Assembly (NCBI GenBank): GCA_021161085.1
Contig: JAGHBH010000111.1
Span: 1-6,301, forward strand
Direction: 5' to 3'
From: Thermoplasmata archaeon
Lineage (GTDB): Archaea > Thermoplasmatota > Thermoplasmata > JAGHBH01
Length of the DNA stretch: 6,301 bases
Below the pieces are notes generated by a model that made no database searches, had not been told where the DNA came from, and saw only the letters and a list, made by a program, of their open reading frames with translations. A program made the position numbers and the translations under genes. Positions 1-4,491 of the stretch are shown one piece after another. Positions within the stretch are counted from its first letter, which is position 1; each line of letters starts with the position of its first letter.

Positions 1-25
1 CCCCATATCCGGCAGGGTAAATAGA

Positions 26-35
26 TTTTTTATAT
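26..35 (+). promoter_or_regulatory. TATA box of the aminotransferase gene
   Basis: A run of six T followed by ATAT lies with its centre near base 31, about 26 bases before the ATG at 57. That is the usual distance from an archaeal TATA box to the transcription start, so the mRNA probably begins at or next to the ATG and has no leader. No Shine-Dalgarno sequence precedes the ATG, which fits. Bases 1-25 show nothing else recognisable. Seen in sequence; start site inferred. Confidence 0.6.
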
Positions 36-56
36 CCCGCCGCTCTACCCCCGCCC

Positions 57-1181
57 ATGGTGCCGTCCCCCGAGGAGAGGAGAAGGGATGCGGACCCCTT
101 CCTGTACGCCCACAGGCACAGGGACGATATAGTGTGGATGAGCCAGAACACCAACCAGCTGCCCACCGACCCCCGGATAGAGGAGGCGATAATGGAGGCC
201 GTCCGCACCAAGGAATACAATCTCTACCCCCACGCCAGGGGAGTGGAGGGACTCACCGAGGCACTGCTGGCGGATATCGGAGCGCCGGACGACTACCGGT
301 GTCTGGTGACCAACGGGGCAATAGAAGCGCTGTACATACTCACCAGGGCGTTCCTCTCCAAGGGCGAGGAGGTCATCTGCACCAACCCCAGCTTCATGCC
401 CATACACCACCAGATACGCCTCTGCGGAGCCCGTCCGGTGGAGCTCCCTGTCTACGGAGAGCCTTACAAACTGTCGCCCGAGAGAGCGGCGGAGGCCGTC
501 ACCCCCAAGACCAAGGCACTCCTCCTGATAGACCCGCTCAACCCCCTGGGGACCGAGTACACGCCGGAGGAGGTGAGGGGCTTCTGCGACCTGGCGGAGG
601 ACCACGACCTGCTCCTCGTCCACGATATCACCTACAAGGATTTCGCCTTCAGCCACACCCCCGCCCACGATATCATACCCGAGAGAACCCTGGACGTGTA
701 TTCCTTCTCCAAGAACGCCGGTATGGCTGGCATGCGCCTCGGCGCCCTCATGGGCCCCCCCGGGCTGATGGAGCGGGCGGTGGAGTACAACACCAACGTC
801 CTGAGCGCCAACATCCTGGCCCAGCGGGGCGGTCTGGCGGCCCTTAGGACCAAGGAGGACTGGATGCCCCGGGTGGTCTCCCAGGCCAGGCGGAACCAGG
901 AGATGATAAGGGAGGTGGTGGAGGGCGTGGAGGGCTGCTTCCTCCCGGTGTACCCATCCAGCACCAACATGTTCGTGATAGACATCTCCGGCACGGGGGT
1001 GGACCCCACCATGCTCCAGGACGAGATGCTCTACAACCACCACGTCTTCATAAGGGACGGACGGTACGTCTCCAGGGAGTTCGGCGAGAACTTCGTGAGG
1101 GTCAGCTTCACGATACCCGAGGAGGGGATAAGACGGTTTGCCAGGGCGTTCCCCGAGGCCGTGGAGAAGCTCAGAAAATAA
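57..1181 (+). CDS. PLP-dependent class I/II aminotransferase
   Basis: A fold-type I pyridoxal-phosphate aminotransferase of 374 residues, the usual family length, likely cytosolic and moving an amino group between an amino acid and a 2-oxo acid. Visible landmarks in order: SQNTN near the N terminus (29-33), the TNGAIEAL phosphate-binding turn (85-92), DPLNPLG (159-165, with N162 expected to contact the cofactor), D190 and Y193 (VHDITYKD), SFSKNAGMAGMRLG (216-229) with K219 as the Schiff-base lysine and R227 for the phosphate, and R348 in NFVRVSF as the substrate carboxylate arginine. The NPLG turn differs from the common NP[NT]G. The start at 57 is supported by the TATA box 26 bases upstream (leaderless). 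The substrate cannot be read from sequence: aspartate, aromatic or histidinol-phosphate type enzymes all share these motifs, and neighbours give no pathway clue. Confidence 0.93.
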   Translation: MVPSPEERRRDADPFLYAHRHRDDIVWMSQNTNQLPTDPRIEEAIMEAVRTKEYNLYPHARGVEGLTEALLADIGAPDDYRCLVTNGAIEALYILTRAFLSKGEEVICTNPSFMPIHHQIRLCGARPVELPVYGEPYKLSPERAAEAVTPKTKALLLIDPLNPLGTEYTPEEVRGFCDLAEDHDLLLVHDITYKDFAFSHTPAHDIIPERTLDVYSFSKNAGMAGMRLGALMGPPGLMERAVEYNTNVLSANILAQRGGLAALRTKEDWMPRVVSQARRNQEMIREVVEGVEGCFLPVYPSSTNMFVIDISGTGVDPTMLQDEMLYNHHVFIRDGRYVSREFGENFVRVSFTIPEEGIRRFARAFPEAVEKLRK

Positions 1182-1193
1182 GGCCCGCTTTTT
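1174..1193. terminator. Bidirectional T-rich termination zone between convergent genes
   Basis: The aminotransferase stop (1179-1181) and the lipoprotein stop (1193-1195 on the minus strand) are 11 bases apart. Five T in a row at 1189-1193 follow the plus-strand gene, and the minus strand reads TTATTTTC across 1181-1174 after the lipoprotein. Archaeal RNA polymerase commonly terminates at short T tracts, so each gene could end inside or just past the other. No stem-loop is seen. Inferred. Confidence 0.35.
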
Positions 1194-1732
1194 CATCCCT
1201 GGGAGGCCGGCTGGTAGATTATGGCCTGTACGGTGAAGGAGTCGTGGAAACCCACCATGTCGTTTCCCATGCCCTCCGCCTCCACCTTCAGATGCCATGT
1301 CCCCGGTGAGGGATACTGTATTCTCGGCAGCCTGACCGTGTGGGGGGTGGTCTTGTTGAAGCTGTAGGTGTAGAACATCTCGTTGTCGGGGGTGAAGAGG
1401 GTGACGTTCACCACCCGCTCCATATCCAGCATTTCCAGCAGTTCGCTGAGGTTAGTATCGGATGGCAACTCCGGTATCTCCACCTTCACCCTCACATCAA
1501 TATACTGGCTGCCGTTGCGGACCTCCAGCGGCACGACGGTGGAGAACTGGAGGGATTCGGGGTCGGTGGTGGTGACAAAGGTGTGCTCTATGGTCACGTT
1601 GTCGTATTCGTAGACCACCACCGTGTGAGACGGCGGGACGATCATGTCCCTCACGGTCTCTATGTCAACGCATCCGGCGGAGGATAGAACGACGGAGAGC
1701 AGGATGAGGCCGACCAGGGGATGCCACCGCAT
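1193..1732 (-). CDS. Secreted lipoprotein of unknown function, beta-rich
   Basis: A 179-residue protein exported to the outer face of the membrane. It starts MRWHPL, followed by a hydrophobic segment (about residues 6-18) and a lipobox S-A-G-C with C21 as the lipidated cysteine. The mature part is rich in alternating hydrophobic residues typical of a beta sandwich, with a PSPGTWHLKVEAEG turn near 141-154. It carries five N-X-S/T sequons (N45, N73, N94, N109, N126), consistent with archaeal N-glycosylation outside the cell. No catalytic motif is visible. The frame stays open back to 1798, but I chose the ATG at 1732 because it lies directly before the signal peptide and about 26 bases from a TATA box (leaderless); the longer form would bury the signal behind 22 residues. 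It is convergent with the aminotransferase and divergent from the next gene. It could be a solute-binding accessory or cell-surface protein; I do not recognise a family. Confidence 0.8.
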   Translation of the reverse strand: MRWHPLVGLILLSVVLSSAGCVDIETVRDMIVPPSHTVVVYEYDNVTIEHTFVTTTDPESLQFSTVVPLEVRNGSQYIDVRVKVEIPELPSDTNLSELLEMLDMERVVNVTLFTPDNEMFYTYSFNKTTPHTVRLPRIQYPSPGTWHLKVEAEGMGNDMVGFHDSFTVQAIIYQPASQG

Positions 1733-1753
1733 GCGCGGGGGATGGATGGCAAA

Positions 1754-1761
1754 CGATAAAA
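1754..1761 (-). promoter_or_regulatory. TATA box of the lipoprotein gene
   Basis: The minus strand reads TTTTATCG here, preceded by an A-rich GGAAATCC that could serve as the TFB recognition element. The box centre is about 26 bases from the ATG at 1732, so the transcript should be leaderless. This spacing is the main reason for preferring the 1732 start. Seen in sequence; role inferred. Confidence 0.55.
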
Positions 1762-1786
1762 GGATTTCCCGGCCGTTAATCTTATC
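1755..1786. repeat. Imperfect inverted repeat spanning the divergent promoters
   Basis: GATAA (1755-1759) and GATT (1763-1766) on the left are mirrored by AATC (1778-1781) and TTATC (1782-1786) on the right, with a three-base AAG insertion on the left and an 11-base GC-rich centre containing CCGGCC. The arms coincide with the two TATA/BRE elements, so the symmetry may simply be two similar promoters facing each other; alternatively it is an operator for a dimeric regulator. Confidence 0.4.
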
Positions 1787-1787
1787 T
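1780..1787 (+). promoter_or_regulatory. TATA box of the small unknown gene
   Basis: TCTTATCT preceded by CGTTAA. Its centre near 1783 predicts transcription start near 1810, just before the GGAGG at 1811-1815. It sits back to back with the lipoprotein promoter, their upstream TFB elements nearly touching. Seen in sequence; role inferred. Confidence 0.45.
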
Positions 1788-1810
1788 ACCCCTTCCATTG
1801 TGCGGGTATC

Positions 1811-1815
1811 GGAGG
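1811..1815 (+). promoter_or_regulatory. Ribosome binding site deciding a GTG start
   Basis: GGAGG lies only one base before an in-frame ATG at 1817 but seven bases before the in-frame GTG at 1823. Normal spacing favours the GTG. The predicted transcription start near 1810 also argues against leaderless use of the ATG. Confidence 0.5.
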
Positions 1816-1822
1816 CATGTGC

Positions 1823-2116
1823 GTGGCCTACAAGGTGTTCAGAGTGGAAGCGGAAAAGAACATGGTGATAGCGAAGGTGTCCAAGGACGATCTGGTGGGG
1901 AGGCAGAGCATAGTGGTCCGGGAGAGCCAGGCCCTGGGCATGGAGCCCGGGTGGAAGTTTCTGCTGATCGAAGGAAGCGAGGAAGGGGTGTCCAGAGCGG
2001 CCGAACTGATGAAGGAGAACGGGGTCTCTCCATACGAGAAAGGGGAGGAGGTGTACAGGAAGATAAAGGAAGAGGAGGACAACGCCGCCGGCGGAATGGG
2101 AATGATATTCGGCTAA
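1823..2116 (+). CDS. Small conserved-looking protein of unknown function
   Basis: A soluble protein of 97 residues from GTG 1823, or 99 from ATG 1817. It has no signal peptide or membrane segment. The N-terminal half (YKVFRVEAEKNMVIAKVSKD) looks like beta strands, the middle (RESQALGMEPGWKFLLIEGS, then EEGVSRAAELMKENGV) a strand-helix unit, and the C-terminal third is a highly charged helix (EKGEEVYRKIKEEED) followed by a Gly/Met-rich tail NAAGGMGMIFG. No cysteine or histidine pattern for metal binding is seen in the body. Codon use and coding character match the neighbours, and a promoter and ribosome site precede it, so I judge it real. Its stop TAA (2114-2116) falls within a tandem duplication. 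I do not recognise a family. The next gene has its own TATA box 18 bases downstream, so co-transcription is not required. Confidence 0.75.
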   Translation: MAYKVFRVEAEKNMVIAKVSKDDLVGRQSIVVRESQALGMEPGWKFLLIEGSEEGVSRAAELMKENGVSPYEKGEEVYRKIKEEEDNAAGGMGMIFG

Positions 2117-2128
2117 TGATATTCGGCT
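2101..2128. repeat. Perfect 14-base tandem duplication at a stop codon
   Basis: AATGATATTCGGCT occurs at 2101-2114 and again immediately at 2115-2128 with no mismatch. The first copy encodes the last residues MIFG of the small unknown protein, and the junction creates its TAA stop. Removing one copy would give the same protein ending, but with the TGA at 2128-2130 as the stop. The duplication therefore leaves the product unchanged and adds 14 bases before the next promoter. Confidence 0.9.
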
Positions 2129-2142
2129 GAAAGGTTATATAT
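2128..2142 (+). promoter_or_regulatory. BRE/TATA promoter of the disulfide oxidoreductase gene
   Basis: TGAAAGG (2128-2134) followed by TTATATAT (2135-2142) is the most consensus-like BRE plus TATA pair in the window. Its centre near 2138 predicts transcription start around 2163-2166, giving a leader of roughly 37-40 bases to the ATG at 2203. It begins right after the tandem duplication. Confidence 0.65.
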
Positions 2143-2174
2143 GAGAACGGGGAGGAGGCGGGAGGAGAGAAGGT

Positions 2175-2201
2175 ATGGAGCAGTCCGCAGGAGTTGAATG
2201 A
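2175..2201 (+). other. Possible 8-codon upstream ORF in the leader
   Basis: ATG at 2175 opens an eight-residue reading frame (MEQSAGVE) ending with TGA at 2199-2201, one base before the ATG of the disulfide oxidoreductase at 2203 and in a different frame. A purine-rich stretch (GGAGGAG and AGAAGG, 2161-2173) precedes it. Translation could reinitiate at 2203 after this mini-ORF. It is short enough to arise by chance, and an indel joining it to the main frame is also possible. Confidence 0.25.
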
Positions 2202-2202
2202 A

Positions 2203-2841
2203 ATGGGAATAATAGGCGAAGATGACAAGAAGGAGATAGAGAAAATATTCAACGAGAACCTGGCCGACCCGGTCACGCTGGTTGTGTTCGTTGATGACAA
2301 GGCGTGCCGTTACTGTGAGGAGACCAGGCAGATATGCGAGGAGCTGGGGGAGACCAGTTCCAAGATAACGGTTGAGGTGTACAACCTGACAAAGGATGTG
2401 GAGGCCGCCGGAAAATATGGCATAGAGCGGGCTCCCGCCATCGCCATCATCGGAAAGGAGGATTACGGCGTCAGGTACTATGGCATACCGGCGGGATACG
2501 AGTTCACCTCCGTGGTGGAGGATATAATAGACATCTCCAGGGGGACCACTGACCTGAAGGACAAGACCAAGGAAAAACTGACCTCCCTGGACAGGGACAT
2601 ACACATCCAGGTCTTCGTGACCCCCTCATGTCCCTACTGTCCCATGGCGGTGCGCACCGCCCACAAGATGGCCATAGAATCCCCCAGGATAAGGGCGGAT
2701 ATGGTGGAGGCCACGGAGTTTCCGGACCTGTCCAGCTACTACGAGGTCATGGCCGTCCCTAAGATAATAATCAACGAGGACACCAGGTTCGAGGGCGCTC
2801 TGCCGGAGAAGTTGTTCCTGGACAAGGTCCTCTCGGCGTGA
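2203..2841 (+). CDS. Protein disulfide oxidoreductase, two glutaredoxin/thioredoxin folds
   Basis: A 212-residue cytosolic dithiol/disulfide exchange protein of the archaeal PDO type (family about 225 residues). It is built from two thioredoxin-fold halves. The first holds C-R-Y-C (C35, C38) and its cis-proline segment RAPAI; the second holds C-P-Y-C (C143, C146) and MAVPKI. In characterised archaeal PDOs the C-terminal CPYC is the main active site and the N-terminal CxYC is auxiliary; electrons come from a flavin reductase, not present here. The start at ATG 2203 is chosen because GCAGGAG (2187-2193) stands nine bases upstream; an in-frame TTG at 2194 would add three residues but overlaps that ribosome site. 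The gene has its own promoter and is convergent with a thioredoxin gene 62 bases away, suggesting a shared thiol-redox role. Confidence 0.92.
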   Translation: MGIIGEDDKKEIEKIFNENLADPVTLVVFVDDKACRYCEETRQICEELGETSSKITVEVYNLTKDVEAAGKYGIERAPAIAIIGKEDYGVRYYGIPAGYEFTSVVEDIIDISRGTTDLKDKTKEKLTSLDRDIHIQVFVTPSCPYCPMAVRTAHKMAIESPRIRADMVEATEFPDLSSYYEVMAVPKIIINEDTRFEGALPEKLFLDKVLSA

Positions 2842-2880
2842 GACGGCCCTGAACCCCTCTCCTTCGGCTGTGAGCCCGCA

Positions 2881-2905
2881 TTCTTCCCCCCTCCCATCCC
2901 GTTTT
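2881..2905 (+). terminator. Pyrimidine-rich end of the disulfide oxidoreductase transcript
   Basis: The 62 bases between the convergent stops end in a long pyrimidine tract with CTTCCCCCC and a final GTTTTA (2901-2906) that overlaps the stop of the opposite gene. T-rich tracts of this kind can end archaeal transcripts. No convincing stem-loop was seen. Weak call. Confidence 0.3.
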
Positions 2906-3314
2906 ATAGGTGTTTCTCTATGGCCCGCCTCAGGTGGGGATAGGGGAGGGCGCCAACCACCCTGTCAGCCAGATGCCCGTTCTTGAAGAACAGCAGGGTA
3001 GGTATGCTCCTTATTCCGTAGGCAGCCGCTGTCCTATGGTTCTCGTCCACGTTGAGCTTGCCGAACACCACCCGTCCGGCCAGGTCCTTGGCCAGGCGGT
3101 CTATGGTGGGGGCTACCATGCGGCAGGGTCCGCACCAGGGAGCCCAGCAGTCGAGGACGACGAAAGGATATCTGGATAGGGTATCCTGCAGGTTCGCGTC
3201 CGTGACGATGACTGATTTGGACGGGTAGCCGGTATCGCTTTCCCCGCCGCTGTTCCGGGACATCATCTGTTCCAGCATCCTTCTCTTTATCGCTTCCAGT
3301 TCGTCGTCTCCCAT
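2904..3314 (-). CDS. trxA: Thioredoxin with N-terminal charged extension
   Basis: A 136-residue thioredoxin, cytosolic, reducing protein disulfides. The core (about residues 34-136) shows D55 (the buried aspartate), WAPWCGPCR with C61 and C64, the NVDEN segment (88-92), and cis-proline P105 in SIPTLLFF, followed by FKNG and a C-terminal helix. Ahead of the core is a roughly 30-residue extension, MGDDELEAIKRRMLEQMMSR then a Gly/Ser linker, longer than in classic 105-110-residue thioredoxins. The frame is open back to 3368, but the ATG at 3314 is chosen because AAAAGGAGG lies seven bases upstream; the extra 18 residues of the longer form would span that site. It is tail to tail with the disulfide oxidoreductase and divergent from the membrane protease gene. 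Confidence 0.95.
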   Translation of the reverse strand: MGDDELEAIKRRMLEQMMSRNSGGESDTGYPSKSVIVTDANLQDTLSRYPFVVLDCWAPWCGPCRMVAPTIDRLAKDLAGRVVFGKLNVDENHRTAAAYGIRSIPTLLFFKNGHLADRVVGALPYPHLRRAIEKHL

Positions 3315-3321
3315 GGGGCTG

Positions 3322-3330
3322 CCTCCTTTT
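3322..3330 (-). promoter_or_regulatory. Strong ribosome binding site of thioredoxin
   Basis: The minus strand reads AAAAGGAGG, with GGAGG at 3326-3322 and a seven-base spacer to the ATG at 3314. This is the clearest Shine-Dalgarno in the window and fixes the start, excluding the upstream ATG at 3368. Confidence 0.75.
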
Positions 3331-3354
3331 GAAGGTGATAGAGTTATGGGGTGT

Positions 3355-3362
3355 TCATTAAC
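3355..3362 (-). promoter_or_regulatory. Candidate TATA box of thioredoxin
   Basis: The minus strand reads GTTAATGA; transcription would start near 3332 and leave an 18-base leader containing the GGAGG site. A competing candidate is GTAAAGAA preceded by CGAAAAG at 3400-3386, which would give a leader of about 50 bases. I cannot choose firmly between them. The rest of the 142-base divergent region holds only the inverted repeat next to 3457. Confidence 0.3.
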
Positions 3363-3415
3363 GTGCACAACCGTATGTGTGGGGGTTCTTTACCTTTTCG
3401 CCGTTCATGTGCGAC

Positions 3416-3453
3416 CGGGGAAACCTCTTTCTCCTACAACGGTTTAGCCCCCG
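3416..3453 (+). repeat. Inverted repeat next to the CPBP protease start
   Basis: CGGGGAAACC (3416-3425) can pair with GGTTT (3441-3445) and CCCCG (3449-3453), giving ten base pairs interrupted by a three-base AGC bulge, around a 15-base pyrimidine-rich loop. It ends three bases before the ATG. It could be an operator at the promoter or, if transcribed, a hairpin masking the start. No ribosome site and only a weak TATA candidate (CTCTTTCT, 3425-3432, which would imply a leaderless mRNA) lie here. Confidence 0.35.
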
Positions 3454-3456
3454 CTG

Positions 3457-4461
3457 ATGGCGGAAGAGCGGAACGGGGGAAAAGGGGTCTTCGCCCTCAT
3501 GGGCACGGTGCTGTCAACATCAGCCTGGCTGTTCTTCACCCTGGAGATGATTCTACTCGTGGCCAGCCTCTCCTTCGTACCCCCTCTCCTGGCGGGAGAT
3601 CACGGTTACCTGTTTCTGGTGACCCCCTACGTCGTACCCATCCTATCCCTCTCGGGCGGCATCCTGGCATGCTATTACATCCTGGTGGTGGTGTGTGCCC
3701 TCCTCTCCTTCCTTCTCTACGGCAGGATGTATCTCTGGCCAAGACCTCGGCAGGAGAAAGGCCGTCCATCCCCGAGGCTGCAGAAGGAGGCCGGCCTTGT
3801 CCCCGGAGTCGTGGGGGTGGCCGTCTTCACCTCGACACTCTGGTACGGTGTGGTATGGCTGGCCGGGGGAAAACCATCCATACCCCCCATAGGAGACATG
3901 CCCCTCTACAGACAGTATTTCCTCCTGGCCAGTGCCGGTTTCTGGGAAGAGATAGCGGTCCGTGGGTTCTACGTCGTTCTCCCCGGGGCGCTGGCCACCG
4001 CCGTTTACAGATATCGGCTCCCCGGAAAGAAGAGGAGTGTTCTGGAGGTACTCCGCCGGGGAGGTGATGGGCCTTTCCTGGTGGACCCCCGGATCCTCCG
4101 CCGTATAGGACTCTACACACCCCTTCTGCTGGTATCTGCCATCATGTTCTCCCTGGCCCACGCCCTGGGAGGGTGGGACCTGTACAAGATACCCCCGACG
4201 TTCATAACGGGCCTCCTCTTCGGCTACCTCGCTATTGAACGGGGCCTTCACGTTTCCATCCTGTCACACACGCTGGTGAACCTCATCTCCCTTCCCCTCC
4301 TTCTCGGCGGGAGAGGTTCCGCCGCCGGTATGGTTGTCTCGGCAGCGGGCTTCATCATCCTGCTGGCCATGGGGATGTTCACGTCCACGTCCTGGGTTCT
4401 GGGCAGGTTCGTCCGGAGACTGGAGGGAAAGGAAAGGAGCCCCGGAGGAGACGGCAGGTAG
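3457..4461 (+). CDS. CPBP-family intramembrane metalloprotease (CAAX-protease-like)
   Basis: A 334-residue multi-pass membrane protein with the three signature motifs of the CPBP/Abi (CAAX prenyl protease-like) family: E164-E165-x-x-x-R169 (FWEEIAVRG), F231-x-x-x-H235 (FSLAH) and H271-x-x-x-N275 (HTLVN). These glutamates, histidines and asparagine form the metal site and catalytic centre in the family. Membrane segments are visible near 14-46, 52-88, 115-136, 152-183, 219-236, 248-262, 268-284 and 289-316. A basic loop (about 185-217) separates motifs one and two and is longer than usual. The tail after 318 is charged and probably cytosolic. Substrates of archaeal members are mostly unknown; roles in protein maturation or peptide processing are proposed. 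There is no ribosome site at ATG 3457, and the inverted repeat abuts it. nadE follows after 30 bases with its own TATA-like box. Confidence 0.88.
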   Translation: MAEERNGGKGVFALMGTVLSTSAWLFFTLEMILLVASLSFVPPLLAGDHGYLFLVTPYVVPILSLSGGILACYYILVVVCALLSFLLYGRMYLWPRPRQEKGRPSPRLQKEAGLVPGVVGVAVFTSTLWYGVVWLAGGKPSIPPIGDMPLYRQYFLLASAGFWEEIAVRGFYVVLPGALATAVYRYRLPGKKRSVLEVLRRGGDGPFLVDPRILRRIGLYTPLLLVSAIMFSLAHALGGWDLYKIPPTFITGLLFGYLAIERGLHVSILSHTLVNLISLPLLLGGRGSAAGMVVSAAGFIILLAMGMFTSTSWVLGRFVRRLEGKERSPGGDGR

Positions 4462-4465
4462 GGGG

Positions 4466-4473
4466 AAAAATAG
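4466..4473 (+). promoter_or_regulatory. Candidate TATA box of nadE
   Basis: AAAAATAG centred near 4469-4470, about 23 bases before the ATG at 4492, a little short of the usual spacing but compatible with a leaderless transcript. Because the preceding stop is only five bases upstream, read-through from the protease gene is also possible. Confidence 0.4.
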
Positions 4474-4491
4474 TTCAACCCCTCGGCTAAT

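Noticed and set aside
45..1298. Long open frame on the minus strand opposite the aminotransferase (417 codons).
   Set aside because: Composition is dominated by Gly, His, Val and Leu from antisense reading of GC-rich codons, with no motif; the plus-strand frame has full aminotransferase motifs.
1733..1798. Upstream extension of the lipoprotein by 22 residues to an ATG at 1798.
   Set aside because: It would place a charged segment before the signal peptide and would be transcribed only from beyond the TATA box that fits the 1732 start.
2194..2202. TTG start for the disulfide oxidoreductase, three codons upstream of the ATG.
   Set aside because: The GGAG sequence ends directly at the TTG, leaving no spacer, whereas it is nine bases from the ATG at 2203.
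3315..3368. Upstream extension of thioredoxin by 18 residues to an ATG at 3368.
   Set aside because: It runs through a near-perfect ribosome site placed correctly for the ATG at 3314.
3366..3381. Possible hairpin CACAAC...ATGTGTG in the thioredoxin/protease divergent region.
   Set aside because: Only four to five mismatch-free pairs, within chance expectation.
3351..4067. Plus-strand frame overlapping the thioredoxin promoter and the first half of the CPBP protease gene.
   Set aside because: Rich in Arg, Gly and Pro as expected from an out-of-frame reading; the overlapping frame holds the complete protease motifs.
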